64,000 nt of DNA from Planctomycetaceae bacterium. GTDB taxonomy: Bacteria; Planctomycetota; Planctomycetia; Planctomycetales; Planctomycetaceae. Positions 21,693-31,961 of the stretch are shown one piece after another (the stretch's first letter is position 1; every line of letters begins with the position of its first letter). A program made the position numbers and the translations under genes. Below the pieces are notes generated by a model. It was not told the DNA's origin. It did no database searches and saw only the letters and a list, made by a program, of their open reading frames with translations. The stretch spans positions 1 through 64,000 of the forward strand of contig JANQSH010000186.1 in assembly GCA_028284145.1 (NCBI GenBank). The letters are read 5' to 3'.

Positions 21693-23543
21693 CTACTTGT
21701 AATCGGTCGGATTGCCGAACAGCCCACCGGCACCGGAATCCCCAATACCTCCCTTCAGAGATCCTTTTCGTTTCCTTCTGTTTCCGAGTGGGGTTTGTTC
21801 CGGTTCGGATTCTTTTTGTTGCGATTCCACAACCGGCTTCTCGACCAGCGCTTTCAGCGACAGTGAGATTCGCTTTTTGGGACGGCTCACTTCGAGAACC
21901 TGCAACTCGACGTCCTGCCCTGCGCTCAACACATCTGAAACCTGATTCACGCGTTTGTGATCCAATTCGCTGATATGGACCAGACCTTCGATTCCCGGTT
22001 CCAACTCGACGAATGCCCCAAAATCGGCAATTCGTGTTACCGTCCCGGAGACGTTCATCCCCTTGGCATAACGTGTTTCGGCAGTTTCCCAGGGATTGGC
22101 AATCAACTGCCGCATTCCCAGGCCGATCCGCTTTTTTTCCTCATCGAGCGAGAGGATTTTCACGTCGACCTGTTGCCCCTCAGAGATGGCTTCCGATGGA
22201 TGTTTGATGTGTGTCCAGCCGATTTCGCCAATGTGCAAAAAACCATCAACACCACCAATTTCCACGAAAGCGCCGTAATCCTTAATGGTCTTGATTGTCC
22301 CCTGCAGCGTCTGGCCCAATTCGATCGTCTTCCAGACTTCCTCTTCTTTTTCCGCTCGTTCTGCCTGCAACAACGCCCGTCGGCTGACAACCAGATTGCG
22401 CTTTTTGGGGTTCACTTCGGAAACCTGACAGCGCAATTTCTGGCCAACGAACCCTTCCAGATCGGAGACAAAATGCAACTCAACCTGACTGGCCGGCATG
22501 AAGCCGCGTAGCGACCCAACCGTCACTTCCAAGCCACCCTTGTTAGTCCTGGTCACCATGCAATCGACGATCTGTCCGGCCGAAAGAGCATCCCAGTTTC
22601 CACCTGCCCGGCGTAATCCCTGGGACAGGTTGACAAAGATGAGACCTTCATTCGGGTCAAATTTCTCGAAGATGACCTCAACGAGCTGCCCCTCCAGTGG
22701 CTTTTTGCCTTCCGCGAATTGCCGCGCAGGAACAACACCGGGAGACCGATACCCCAGATCGAGAAAGATGTTTTCGTCATCAATCGATTGAATCTTCCCT
22801 TTCAGGCGTGTTCCCTCTTCAAGCTCCTCTTCCGTTGTGGCACGTGCTTCAGCGGTTTCGCTTTCGCTCGTCTCCGCATTGGCGACCTGTTCAGCCTGTG
22901 CCGCAGCAATTTGACGAGCTTGCGAGTCGTCGTCAGACATCGCGGCTGCGATTTGTGCCTCCAAATCTTCATCCAGATCCGTGTCGTCCGGAGGAATATC
23001 GACAGGACCACGCTGCGGAATTTCAACCAGTGCGGACTCGGCTTCCGCAGGTAAATAAGAGGGTCCTGCACTTTCCGAACCAGCACTTTCTGTAGTTTTT
23101 GTACCGCCTGTGGAACGTTTCTTGGTAGCAGCTGTTTGCTCTTCCGTCGACGCCCCGGATGGCACATCCGCTACTGCTGGCTGTTCAACTGATCGAGCGG
23201 GTGTTGGCGAAACAGATTGCGACTGGAAGGTTGGTACGGCTTTTACACTTGAAGGCCGGAAAGTCGGATTCAACCGGACACGACTTGCCACCGACTTTTC
23301 TTCATTCGCCGTCACCGTTACCTCAGTCACCTCAGTTTCAGAGTCCGCGCCGGTTGAAGTCGACTGGACATCGGCAACAACCGACTCTTCTCCGGAATTC
23401 TCTGTCGGCGTTGAATTGGTCGAAGCCGTCTCACCATCGGAAATCGGCAACTCCGAATCCGATTGATTGTCGGACTGTTGTTGGACGTTCTCGTTTTCTT
23501 TTTCGGGAACGGTTGCGTCGGGAATTGTTTCGCCGGAACTCAT
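21693..23543 (-). CDS. rpsA: 30S ribosomal protein S1 with long acidic N-terminal tail
   Basis: 616 residues with four S1 RNA-binding domains at about 245-315, 330-400, 418-490 and 505-578. Domains 3 and 4 are the best matches (KDYGAFVEIGGVDGFLHIGE and ADFGAFVELEPGIEGLVHIS). E. coli S1 has six domains; four is common elsewhere. The first 240 residues are low-complexity, rich in Ser, Thr, Glu and Ala, and have no domain. ATG at 23543 follows AGGA by 9 bp; a TTG immediately before it is not needed. S1 helps load mRNA on the ribosome. Confidence 0.9.
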   Translation of the reverse strand: MSSGETIPDATVPEKENENVQQQSDNQSDSELPISDGETASTNSTPTENSGEESVVADVQSTSTGADSETEVTEVTVTANEEKSVASRVRLNPTFRPSSVKAVPTFQSQSVSPTPARSVEQPAVADVPSGASTEEQTAATKKRSTGGTKTTESAGSESAGPSYLPAEAESALVEIPQRGPVDIPPDDTDLDEDLEAQIAAAMSDDDSQARQIAAAQAEQVANAETSESETAEARATTEEELEEGTRLKGKIQSIDDENIFLDLGYRSPGVVPARQFAEGKKPLEGQLVEVIFEKFDPNEGLIFVNLSQGLRRAGGNWDALSAGQIVDCMVTRTNKGGLEVTVGSLRGFMPASQVELHFVSDLEGFVGQKLRCQVSEVNPKKRNLVVSRRALLQAERAEKEEEVWKTIELGQTLQGTIKTIKDYGAFVEIGGVDGFLHIGEIGWTHIKHPSEAISEGQQVDVKILSLDEEKKRIGLGMRQLIANPWETAETRYAKGMNVSGTVTRIADFGAFVELEPGIEGLVHISELDHKRVNQVSDVLSAGQDVELQVLEVSRPKKRISLSLKALVEKPVVESQQKESEPEQTPLGNRRKRKGSLKGGIGDSGAGGLFGNPTDYK

Positions 23544-23546
23544 CAA

Positions 23547-23944
23547 ACTTTGATCCTGCAGAAATCAAAAAACGGGCTGGTTGCAAGCCGGCTGGAATTG
23601 AGGTCCTTCAACGCACCGGCAACGCCATAGAATTTATTCCATCGAAGCGTCAGATTGACGCAAGAATTTTATGCCATCAAGATAGCGAATGACGTTCCAA
23701 TTCGCCAGTTGTGAATCGCTTTGTTCCCGGTTTAGAGCGTATTACACTCTTCTGTGCCGCGATGGGTGTCGTCAGGCCTGCAAACATAGCTCCCCACGAA
23801 TCCAGAGGCGTCACACCAGAAGGTAAATGGCTCTCCCCCCCACCGGCGAAACAACCCGTCACTCCTTTGGATACAGCAACCAGTTGATGTCACACCCGGG
23901 TCAACCAGATCATTTCGTTGAATCGAAACCGCAACGGAGCCGAA
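23547..23944. other. Gene-free region with one repeat copy
   Basis: 398 bp between the rpsA start and the STAS gene. Apart from the repeat at 23733-23835 nothing was recognised; the rpsA promoter should be within it. Confidence 0.5.
23733..23835 (-). repeat. Dispersed ~102-bp element, full copy
   Basis: Begins TAGAGCGTATTACACTC and ends AGGTAAATGGCTCTC. Subfamily I. Lies about 190 bp upstream of rpsA and 110 bp beyond the STAS stop. Confidence 0.9.
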
Positions 23945-24301
23945 CTACTGAAATGAGGTCAATGCCGATGCTTCGTCGTCAGCGAATGTGAACAGTGTGT
24001 GGAGATGCGTGACTTCCAACAGTTCGACGATCGCGTCCTGCACATTGAACAACACGAGTTTGCCCTTGTTATCCTGCACCCGCCGCTGCAAAGAGACGAG
24101 ATTGCCAAGCGATTCACTGAAGAGGTAATCGACCTTCTTCATATCAACCGCAATCTTTTGCGAGCCAGATTCGTCCAGCTTCCTGTATAGCGGATGCGCA
24201 AGGCGTTGGAAATTGGAGGAATCGAATCGACTGACGGTAAAACGGACGACCGTCACACCATCCTTCATTTCAATTTCAAAAAAATCATCCTCAAACGCCA
24301 T
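23945..24301 (-). CDS. STAS-domain protein (anti-sigma-factor antagonist type)
   Basis: 118 residues forming a single STAS domain. VTVVRFTVSRFDSSN starts the fold and IAVDMKKVDYLFSESLGNL holds the serine equivalent to the phosphorylated Ser of SpoIIAA-type proteins. Such proteins bind a partner anti-sigma factor or kinase depending on phosphorylation. No partner kinase is next to it. A second STAS gene lies at 28342. Confidence 0.85.
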   Translation of the reverse strand: MAFEDDFFEIEMKDGVTVVRFTVSRFDSSNFQRLAHPLYRKLDESGSQKIAVDMKKVDYLFSESLGNLVSLQRRVQDNKGKLVLFNVQDAIVELLEVTHLHTLFTFADDEASALTSFQ

Positions 24302-25084
24302 GTTACACTCCCGTCGATTTCAGCAAGTCGGCATCCACCGACTTCCATAGCGTGGCCCGACAAAAAGTATGTGGCAGGTCGAGAATTTTCAACCTGTTCG
24401 ATACCCGTTTTGCCCTTGATCGGTTCTCCATAACGGCCTGATGTTTCAGGCCAATCTACTTGTATGCTGCCAGCGGAAGCATCACTGATTCGGTCTTTCG
24501 CAAATCAAAATTCGACCAATAGCTGTAGCGTTAAAAGAGAACCCGTTTCGCATCATTCTCGGAGATTTCTCCCGCGTGTCCAGCAATTTCTCACGACAAT
24601 TCTGGGGAATCTCCCGAATTTCGGAGTTTGCTCTGATGGTCCGGAACAGCCATCAGGACTGCTGCTGGAATGATACAGGAGGCATCAACGAGCGATGATG
24701 AACTGCCTGGTTTTCGATGACGCACCTTCGATTGTCCTTGCAGAAATCGTAACCAACTGCTCATTAGAGCGTATTTACGTTTCTTCTGTGCCGCGATGGA
24801 CGTCGTTCGGCCTGCAAACAACAGGCTCCCCACGAGCCAGAGACGTTACACCAGAAGATAAACTGCTCCAGGAAGATGACAGTCGAACGGTAAATCCGAT
24901 CGGTACGACTCTCACCCCACACCAATTTTCAATATACGGAACAGGTTTGATTCACTATGATCTGACATGTCTGTGATTCAAAAGTTAACCAGCCACGGAC
25001 GTTGCGGTTTATTTGAGAGGAAACATTGAGACCATTTCACGGGTCTGTGGTTAACGAGGCAACTTCATTCTTCGGAGACGAGTC
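24302..25084. other. Gene-free region upstream of ispG
   Basis: 783 bp holding one full repeat copy (24765-24870). A 69-residue open frame at 24464-24673 has no protein-like features. The ispG promoter should be here but was not identified. Confidence 0.5.
24765..24870 (-). repeat. Dispersed ~102-bp element, full copy
   Basis: Begins TAGAGCGTATTTACG and ends AAGATAAACTGCTCCA, with CGGCCTGCAAAC and GGCTCCCCACGAGCC inside. Subfamily I. Confidence 0.9.
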
Positions 25085-26239
25085 TTGGTTGAGATTCAAC
25101 GTAATCCGACGCGCGCGGTGAAAATCGGTTCGGTCACGGTAGGTGATGACCATCCGATTGCCATTCAGAGTATGACGGCTACAAAAACAACGGACATCGA
25201 CGCGACCGTCGGTCAAATCCAGAACATGTTGGCAGCGGGAGCCGATGTAGTGCGTGTGGCTGTCGATAGCCGGAAGGATGCCGATGCGCTTGCCGAGATC
25301 GCTGGACAAGTCGAAACCAATCTTTCGGTCGACCTGCAGGAGAACTATCGACTCGCGGAGGTCGTTGCTCCACATGTCGCCAAATTACGATACAACCCCG
25401 GACATCTTTACCACCACGAACGCGAAAAACCCTGGGAGGATAAGGTTCGTTATCTGGTGGATGTCGCCGGAGAACATGATTGCGCCATGCGCGTTGGTGT
25501 GAATTGCGGTTCCGTCGACCCGCAAAAACTGGAAAAGTATGATCCCGAGGATTCCATTTCCCCCATGCTGGAAAGCGCACAGGATCATTGTTCCTTGCTG
25601 GATTCCCTTGGCTTCACGCAGTATTGCGTCTCACTCAAAGACTCTGATCCCCGAAAAGTGATTGAGGTGAATCAGCGATTTGCCGCTCTGCGTCCGGATG
25701 TCCCGCTGCATCTTGGCGTGACCGAAGCAGGCATGCCCCCGGATGGAATCATCAAGACGCGAATTGCGTTTGAACAACTGATTGGCCATGGGATTGGTGA
25801 CACGATTCGAGTGTCGTTGACGGTTCCAAACGATCGTAAGGGGGAGGAAGTTGAGGCGGGCCGGCAGATTCTTGAGGATATTGCTGCAGGACGAGTCCGT
25901 TCGGTTGTCGACTTCGGTCTGAATACACTCAACATTATTTCCTGCCCGAGTTGCTCACGTGTGGAAAACGAAGCTTTTGTTGACCTCGCTTTGCAAGTGA
26001 AGGAGGCCACGGCTTACGCAAAAGAGCATGCCATCACGATCGCTGTGATGGGTTGTCGGGTCAATGGCCCCGGCGAGACAGACGACGCCGATCTGGGACT
26101 TTGGTGCGCACCAAATTACGTCAACCTCAAACGAGGTGAAGAGCATTTGGGAGCGTATCCATACCATGAGATTATGCCGAAACTGCTGGCCGAATTGGAT
26201 ACGATGATCGAGTCCCAGGCAACAACGCCTTCCGCATAA
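25085..26239 (+). CDS. ispG: (E)-4-hydroxy-3-methylbut-2-enyl-diphosphate synthase
   Basis: 384-residue 4Fe-4S enzyme of the MEP isoprenoid pathway, converting the cyclic diphosphate MEcPP to HMBPP. Hallmarks are [18 protein letters not shown] near the N-terminus, RYNPGH-type substrate loop (LRYNPGHLY), and the cluster cysteines in ISCPSCSR and [15 protein letters not shown] near the C-terminus. Normal bacterial length. The start is TTG at 25085, preceded by GGAGACG; no ATG lies close by. Confidence 0.95.
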   Translation: MVEIQRNPTRAVKIGSVTVGDDHPIAIQSMTATKTTDIDATVGQIQNMLAAGADVVRVAVDSRKDADALAEIAGQVETNLSVDLQENYRLAEVVAPHVAKLRYNPGHLYHHEREKPWEDKVRYLVDVAGEHDCAMRVGVNCGSVDPQKLEKYDPEDSISPMLESAQDHCSLLDSLGFTQYCVSLKDSDPRKVIEVNQRFAALRPDVPLHLGVTEAGMPPDGIIKTRIAFEQLIGHGIGDTIRVSLTVPNDRKGEEVEAGRQILEDIAAGRVRSVVDFGLNTLNIISCPSCSRVENEAFVDLALQVKEATAYAKEHAITIAVMGCRVNGPGETDDADLGLWCAPNYVNLKRGEEHLGAYPYHEIMPKLLAELDTMIESQATTPSA

Positions 26240-26545
26240 TGGCAACACTCAACTGAGGATGTGGTCAGATGAGCACTTCTTCAGCCTTCCAATCAAAGGC
26301 TTTCAATCCTCATAAATATAATGACAGTCAAAACTTATTGAGCTTTCTGACGAATCGATATCGAATTATTCGTGACAACTGTGGCTCGATCTCGCTATAC
26401 TGAGGCAGTTTACTTTTTTGTGTGATGTCTCTGGTTCGTAGGGAGCCTGTGTTTGCAGGCCGAACGATGCCCATCGCGGCACAGAAGAGCGTAATACGCT
26501 CCATGCGATCATTTTGCGGGTGCCTTTTCACAAGAACAATTCAAC
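26240..26545. other. Gene-free region between ispG and the response regulator
   Basis: 306 bp. Contains one full repeat copy (26401-26503), otherwise nothing recognised. Confidence 0.5.
26401..26503 (+). repeat. Dispersed ~102-bp element, full copy
   Basis: Begins TGAGGCAGTTTACTTT and ends GAGCGTAATACGCTCCA. Subfamily I. It ends 42 bp before the response-regulator start. Confidence 0.9.
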
Positions 26546-26998
26546 ATGATGCAAGTTGAAACAGTGGGTCGTCCGATGGAAGTGCTCCTCGTTGAGGATA
26601 GTCTGACATCTGCCAGGCTGACGATTGGAGCGTTGCGAAATGGTGGAATTGCACACCGTTTGACGTGGTTGAAGAATGGCGAGGACGCCATCCATTTCAT
26701 CCGCCAGCAGGGTCGCTTCAGGCATGCTCCCCGTCCGGATTTGATTCTGCTTGATCTTGGATTGCCATTGAAAGATGGACGGGAAGTTCTGGCGGATATC
26801 CGTTGTGACGAAGTTCTCCGCACCATTCCGGTGGTCGTCCTGACCGCATCGACTGATCCTTACGATGTGATGCGCAGCCAGGAACTGGATGTCGAAGGAT
26901 ACATGACCAAACCGGTCGATCTCGACAAATTCCTGAATCTGATTCGGGAATTGAGTGACTACTGGCATGCAGACATGTTGTTGCCGGCGATGGATTGA
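26546..26998 (+). CDS. Single-domain response regulator (Rcp1/CheY-like)
   Basis: 150 residues, one receiver domain and no output domain. The acidic pair is in VLLVEDSLTSARLT, the phosphoacceptor Asp in LILLDLGLPLKDG, the Thr in VVLTAST and the Lys in YMTKPVDLD. The longer alpha-4/beta-5 spacing resembles cyanobacterial Rcp1-type regulators. The in-frame ATG at 26576 (MEVLLVED) is an alternative start. No kinase lies next to it, so its partner is unknown. Confidence 0.88.
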   Translation: MMQVETVGRPMEVLLVEDSLTSARLTIGALRNGGIAHRLTWLKNGEDAIHFIRQQGRFRHAPRPDLILLDLGLPLKDGREVLADIRCDEVLRTIPVVVLTASTDPYDVMRSQELDVEGYMTKPVDLDKFLNLIRELSDYWHADMLLPAMD

Positions 26999-27083
26999 AT
27001 CGTTTGTCACAAGCGTTCTTCACCGACGCCCCACCCGTGCGGACTCACCACCAGATGTGAATGCCGGTAATCAGTGCCCCCCA

Positions 27084-28154
27084 TCACGCATTGCTGTTTT
27101 CGGCCAGAATCTCCGGTTCAAACGACTCGTTGATCAAATCAATCATCTGACGTAAACGTCCGATTCCCTTGCGGTCGAATTGAAAAGTCAGGCGCGGGAG
27201 ATCCTGAAGGTGCGCATCATCTGCTTCCAGACGATGCGCTTCGGTCTTTTCGATTCTGCCTGATTCCACGATATCGCCAAATTCGTCATTCAGCCGTTCG
27301 ATGAACTCGTCATCCGGCTCGGTGTGCAAACGCATCACCAGTTTGCCCTGCACATAACGCATGCTGTTATAGATGCTGTAGAAGTTCATCACTTCATCGA
27401 CGGCCATCTGGCAATCATCCGTAATGCGGAACAGCGAGAGATCTTCCGGCGAGATCCATTGACTGTCGAGCAGTTGGCTCTCCACATAATCGAGCCATTT
27501 GGACCAGTACTCGCCTCCCGGCTCGTCGATACAGACAATCGGCATTATGTCTCGCTTGCCAGTCTGCACAAGTGTCAATGTCTCGAAGAGTTCATCCTGT
27601 GTGCCGAACCCACCCGGAAAAAGTGCGACGGCGTGAACCTCTTTTACGAACAGCAACTTGCGTGTGAAAAAGTATTTCAGGTGTACAAGCTTTTCATCGT
27701 TATTGATGACATAGTTCGCCTCCTGCTCGAAGGGGAGCATGATATTCACGCCCATCGACATCTCTTTGCCGGCCCCGACATGGGCTCCTTCCATAATCCC
27801 GCCGCCGGCACCGGTCAGTACCATCCAGCCCTGTTCCACCATTTGCCGGCCGAACTCGACCGATTGAATGTAAGCAGGATGTTCCGGTTCCGTCCTGGCG
27901 GAACCAAAAACGGTTACCTTCCGATTGCGACGATACGGTTTGAAGACTTTGAAAGCATATCGCAATTCGCGAAGCGCACGATCCAGAATTTTCAAATCAC
28001 CACGTGTGGCTTCATCCCGCTCCAGTTTGTCAGCCGTCTCTTTGATGCTGGCAATCAAGTCGCGATGCCGGGGAACGGTTGAACTATGCTCGGTCGGCAT
28101 CACGTCCGACTCAGATACGTTCGGCAATGCATGTCGATGCTTTTTTTGAGACAT
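27084..28154 (-). CDS. LOG-family (Rossmann-fold) protein
   Basis: 356 residues. The central part has [27 protein letters not shown] and the signature [12 protein letters not shown], which define the LOG/TIGR00730 family. Some members release cytokinin-like free bases from nucleotide monophosphates, and others are nucleotide 5'-monophosphate nucleosidases. The longer form with N- and C-terminal extensions is common in bacteria outside the plant-hormone clade. Activity here is not predictable. Confidence 0.85.
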   Translation of the reverse strand: MSQKKHRHALPNVSESDVMPTEHSSTVPRHRDLIASIKETADKLERDEATRGDLKILDRALRELRYAFKVFKPYRRNRKVTVFGSARTEPEHPAYIQSVEFGRQMVEQGWMVLTGAGGGIMEGAHVGAGKEMSMGVNIMLPFEQEANYVINNDEKLVHLKYFFTRKLLFVKEVHAVALFPGGFGTQDELFETLTLVQTGKRDIMPIVCIDEPGGEYWSKWLDYVESQLLDSQWISPEDLSLFRITDDCQMAVDEVMNFYSIYNSMRYVQGKLVMRLHTEPDDEFIERLNDEFGDIVESGRIEKTEAHRLEADDAHLQDLPRLTFQFDRKGIGRLRQMIDLINESFEPEILAENSNA

Positions 28155-28223
28155 GTCCTGGCGCGGCCCTCAATGTTGTGGATCGATTTCGAGTTCGGAA
28201 CAATTCGGCCTGTTTCCCGCGCC

Positions 28224-28344
28224 TGGAGCAGTTTACCATCTGGTGTAACGTCTCTGGATCGTGGGGAGTCTGTGTTTGCAGGCTTAACGACGTTTGCAGG
28301 TCAAAAGACGGTTTTCGCGGCACAGAAGAGCGTAAGATGCTCTA
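28224..28344 (+). repeat. Dispersed element, 121-bp chimeric copy
   Basis: The left part (CTGGTGTAACGTCTCTGG to GCAGGCTTAACGACG) is subfamily I. The right part repeats TTTGCAGG and continues TCAAAAGACGGTTTTCGCGG, which is subfamily II. This explains the extra ~19 bp. The right edge CTA is the stop codon (TAG on the minus strand) of the STAS gene. Confidence 0.88.
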
Positions 28345-28704
28345 ACCTTCCACAGCGTCCAGAGCATCTTCGCGCGATTCGTAGATGGCCCAAAGTGTAT
28401 CCAACGCGGTCACTCGCATCAGTTCCTGTGCCATTTTCGATGCCCCACAGATCACCAGTTCTCCTCCGCGGCTTTTGACGAACTTATGGCAACGCAGGAG
28501 CAAAGCCAGAAAAACCGAGCCGAAGTATCCGACATCGCTCAAATCGAAGACCACCATCGGGACTTCAAGGTTTTTCAGTGGTGTCATTACCAATTCCGCA
28601 GAGGGTTCAATCAGATCCCATTTCATCGACTCGATGTTGCTTGCTGGAATGATAACAACCGTGTTGCCGTGGTATTCGAGTTGAAAATCTTCGGTGTTTG
28701 CCAT
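28342..28704 (-). CDS. Second STAS-domain protein
   Basis: 120 residues. [16 protein letters not shown] opens the fold and [19 protein letters not shown] carries the conserved serine region; the C-terminal helix is [16 protein letters not shown]. Start at 28704 follows GGAAGAG by a few bases. An earlier in-frame start (28737) lacks a ribosome site. The stop codon TAG is the terminal TAG of the adjacent repeat copy. Function as in STAS antagonists, with the partner unknown. Confidence 0.85.
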   Translation of the reverse strand: MANTEDFQLEYHGNTVVIIPASNIESMKWDLIEPSAELVMTPLKNLEVPMVVFDLSDVGYFGSVFLALLLRCHKFVKSRGGELVICGASKMAQELMRVTALDTLWAIYESREDALDAVEG

Positions 28705-28806
28705 GCTCTCTTCCGTGAGGAAAAATTGCCCCAACAACGTTCAGCGATTTTCCATAGACAAGGGAAGACCGGGAAGTTGATGACCTGCTATTATTGAAGT
28801 GGATTT

Positions 28807-31731
28807 TCAGTGAGAGGTAAACGTTGCTGATATCCCCGCCAAACCCTGACGGCGATTCTGTTGCCAAAGGGTCCAGATTTCCAACTGGTCGTCAATCGGT
28901 ATGGAGGTGTCCAGATTGCGAGGCTGCAAATCAGCGGGAACCAGTTGGCTCAACGCCCGTACGATCTGTAGTTTTACGTCCCGATTCGATTCCGTCCATC
29001 CCAGTTGAACCAAATGTTCCACAAATCGAGACTGTCCCGAGTTCCCCATCTCGGTAATGATCCGACTCCGCTGAGTGACATCCGTTGAATAGCTCAAGCG
29101 TATCATTTCGTGGATTCCGCGCGAATCGCCCAACTGACTCATTGCTACGGCCACCGCAAACCGGACATCGCGATCAGCGTGATTCAACAAACTTTCCAGA
29201 CCATGTTGAACAGTTGCTCCCGGTTTTACCTGACGTTGGCGGACAACGATGGGATTTCGACAATGTCCGGCCGCCCGAATTGCTTCGATCTGAACTTTAC
29301 GATTCCGGTCGCTGAACAGCGGGATGAGTGACGTTGCGGCAGCCGGAGAGCCGTGTCGCACGAAATGGCGGCATCCAACCAGCCGTACATCCGCCCAGGA
29401 GTGATTGATGGCGAGCAACGCCAGCCCGGAAGCCTCTTTCGTACCATCATCCGAAATCGCCTGCATTGCAGATCGCCAGATCAACTGATCCTGCTCATTG
29501 ATAAGTGCCTGTTGCATTCGCCTCACAACCAGCGGGCTAAGCGAACCTTGCCGCGACAAAACTGCGAGCTTCTGTGCGGCACGCCGTCTTTGAAAAACGT
29601 CCGCCGCCTTCAATCGTTTCAAGGCATCGTGGGCAGGCGAGAGTTTGGGCAAAACGGATTCATACATCAGACTGTCAGCCTGTGGACGCGTCGTTTCCAT
29701 CAGACATGTTTCAATGGCAGGTACATCGGACGCAGCCAGTTTTTGGAGAAATTCGATCGAAATATCGCGCTGTGGTGAACTCATTGGAGAATTCTGCAGT
29801 GTGTTAAGATGGTACCGAATGTCCGCCTGACTGTCGTTATTGATCGTCTGGTCTGCGATGCCGCTGGTTTGTAATTCCTGCCAGTCGATCGTCGAAATCT
29901 GGAGCCTCCTGGAGAGAGCGCGAATGGCAGCGACGCGTTCGCTGAACGAAGCATCGAGAGGAAAGGCGATTTCTTCTTCCGTCCTGGAACGGAGTCCTTC
30001 CAAGCACTGTCTGCGTGTCTGCCAGACTCCTTCCTGCATGCCGTGAAGATAAAGTGGAAGGGCGTCATGCTCCGGCCATTGGTTGACGCTCGCCACCGCC
30101 TGAGACTGCACAGGCAGGCTCCGGTCCTGCAGCAATTGTCGCAGCAAAAGCGCAGAACGCATGTTCGGGTATTCGGACAACACTTCGGCCAAAGTTCTTC
30201 GAACCTCCGCTGACTTATCCCGCACGGCGAATGCAACCGCATCTTCCCCCCAGAAGGCCAACCCCCGTAAGGCGTTCGCCCGAACCCATTCTTCCTGCTT
30301 TCTGCTGAGTTCAACCAATGTGGCACGAGCAGATTGCGTTCCCATTCTTCCCAGCGAAAGCATCGCATCCTCGCGCACACGAATGTCTCGATCATCCAAC
30401 TGCGATGTCAAAACTGACAGTGCTTCTGGATAATCGGACGAGACCACCCATTGTCCGAATAACCGACGAACGCGACCATCCGGATCGTATTGTGCATTGG
30501 CAATCGATTCCGGCCACAGTTCAGCACGGTATTCCGGCTCATCCTCGGAATTTCTCCTGAGTACACGTTTCCCAGTGTCATTTGCAAAGAGCGCATGGAT
30601 CAAACAGGCTTGCAGAGCGGCTCGACGGACCTCGACGGGCGGTCGGCGGCCATCACCCGTTTGCTGCAGCGCATTGGAGAGGCGTGGAATCTGATCCGGA
30701 GGAATCCAGCGTGCCAATCCCAGGTAAAGCTCTACTCGAACTCCCATCGGCAGGTTGGAGCCTTCCAGAATACATCCGGCTGGTGCGAATTGTTCCCGCG
30801 GTTCTCCCGGTTGGTGTGACAGCAATCTCACCCAGGCTTCCGCTGCCGCAGCGCGTGTCGAATCCGATGGCATCACGTTCGTTGTTATTGATTCATCCTC
30901 CGAGACTTCCTTCGGTGCGGCATCTTGCCAGAAACCTCGCAGTCGATCCGGAATCGACCTGGCCGGTGGTGTTGTGGCCACATCAATCTGACTGGTCTTC
31001 TTTTCAGGTTCTGTCTGCACACGATTGCTGCCTGCAAGTTTTGCAAGTATTGGCTCGACGGCTTGTGCTTCGACAGGATCGATATGTCCCCAAACGATTG
31101 CGGCATTCCATCCAACCTGATCTGGACGTTGTGCGAGTTGCCTCAGTAATTGTTGCCGGCTTGAATCTCGGTCGAAATTGTTTCGTTCCAGGGTTGAAAC
31201 CAGATCATGCAATGGTAATGGCCAGAAGCCATCCCACCTGGCATTGGCCGGATGAGAATCGGATGAACCACCTGCCGGTTGTTTCGCCGACTCGTGGATC
31301 GCAATCATTTCATTTGAACTTTCATTGCCGGTTGAATCAGTCGGCACTTCGGTGTTGGTTATCGGCTCTTCAGTTTCAACACGCGAATCAGGATTGCTCT
31401 GAGCCGGTGATTCGAATTCCTCTTCGACATGTGCAGGCATGGTTGCAGATTTCGATTCGGTCGGCAAATCGACAAAGGGATCGTTACGAAATCTCCATCG
31501 TAAGGGGAGGTTCGTTTCACCTTTTCCAATGACCTCAAAGCTGGTGATCGCATCCCACTGCCTGTTCTTAACCCAGTGTTCCCCGGCCAATCTGTCAGCC
31601 AGAATATCCAATTCGGGAGATGCAACCGGCGAAGTCAGCGCAAGCTCATCGGCGGGCTGCCAAAGTTGACAACCCGAACCAAAAATGAATATCGACGTGG
31701 CGAGAATTCCTCGCGACATGTGAAATCGCAT
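28807..31731 (-). CDS. HEAT-repeat lipoprotein
   Basis: About 974 residues. The start at 31731 gives a short basic region and lipobox-like signal (MSRGILATSIFIFGSGC). No strong ribosome site is seen, and ATG at 31719 or an upstream GTG at 31815 are alternatives. The first ~280 residues are polar and low-complexity. The rest shows repeated helix pairs typical of HEAT repeats, e.g. DDRDIRVREDAMLSLGRM and DRNRKVQIEAIRAAGHC. Such proteins are protein-binding scaffolds. Lies between a second exported protein gene and a STAS gene, all on the minus strand. Confidence 0.8.
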   Translation of the reverse strand: MRFHMSRGILATSIFIFGSGCQLWQPADELALTSPVASPELDILADRLAGEHWVKNRQWDAITSFEVIGKGETNLPLRWRFRNDPFVDLPTESKSATMPAHVEEEFESPAQSNPDSRVETEEPITNTEVPTDSTGNESSNEMIAIHESAKQPAGGSSDSHPANARWDGFWPLPLHDLVSTLERNNFDRDSSRQQLLRQLAQRPDQVGWNAAIVWGHIDPVEAQAVEPILAKLAGSNRVQTEPEKKTSQIDVATTPPARSIPDRLRGFWQDAAPKEVSEDESITTNVMPSDSTRAAAAEAWVRLLSHQPGEPREQFAPAGCILEGSNLPMGVRVELYLGLARWIPPDQIPRLSNALQQTGDGRRPPVEVRRAALQACLIHALFANDTGKRVLRRNSEDEPEYRAELWPESIANAQYDPDGRVRRLFGQWVVSSDYPEALSVLTSQLDDRDIRVREDAMLSLGRMGTQSARATLVELSRKQEEWVRANALRGLAFWGEDAVAFAVRDKSAEVRRTLAEVLSEYPNMRSALLLRQLLQDRSLPVQSQAVASVNQWPEHDALPLYLHGMQEGVWQTRRQCLEGLRSRTEEEIAFPLDASFSERVAAIRALSRRLQISTIDWQELQTSGIADQTINNDSQADIRYHLNTLQNSPMSSPQRDISIEFLQKLAASDVPAIETCLMETTRPQADSLMYESVLPKLSPAHDALKRLKAADVFQRRRAAQKLAVLSRQGSLSPLVVRRMQQALINEQDQLIWRSAMQAISDDGTKEASGLALLAINHSWADVRLVGCRHFVRHGSPAAATSLIPLFSDRNRKVQIEAIRAAGHCRNPIVVRQRQVKPGATVQHGLESLLNHADRDVRFAVAVAMSQLGDSRGIHEMIRLSYSTDVTQRSRIITEMGNSGQSRFVEHLVQLGWTESNRDVKLQIVRALSQLVPADLQPRNLDTSIPIDDQLEIWTLWQQNRRQGLAGISATFTSH

Positions 31732-31961
31732 CAACAATTTCGCCAGGAGCAAGAGGGAGAACAGATGGGAGAAAGGGAAACCGAATGGCAAGGGCCAGTT
31801 ACCGCGCGTGGGCACGGTAAAGAATTGCAGATGAGGTTGGAGTGTAGATTACCAGTTCAACCGAATTGGGGGAAGACCGGTCAATCGACATGTCAGGCGT
31901 ATGCAACAGATGACCAGACGACACACAAGATGCTACACTCAAAAAGCTTACGGTAAACATG

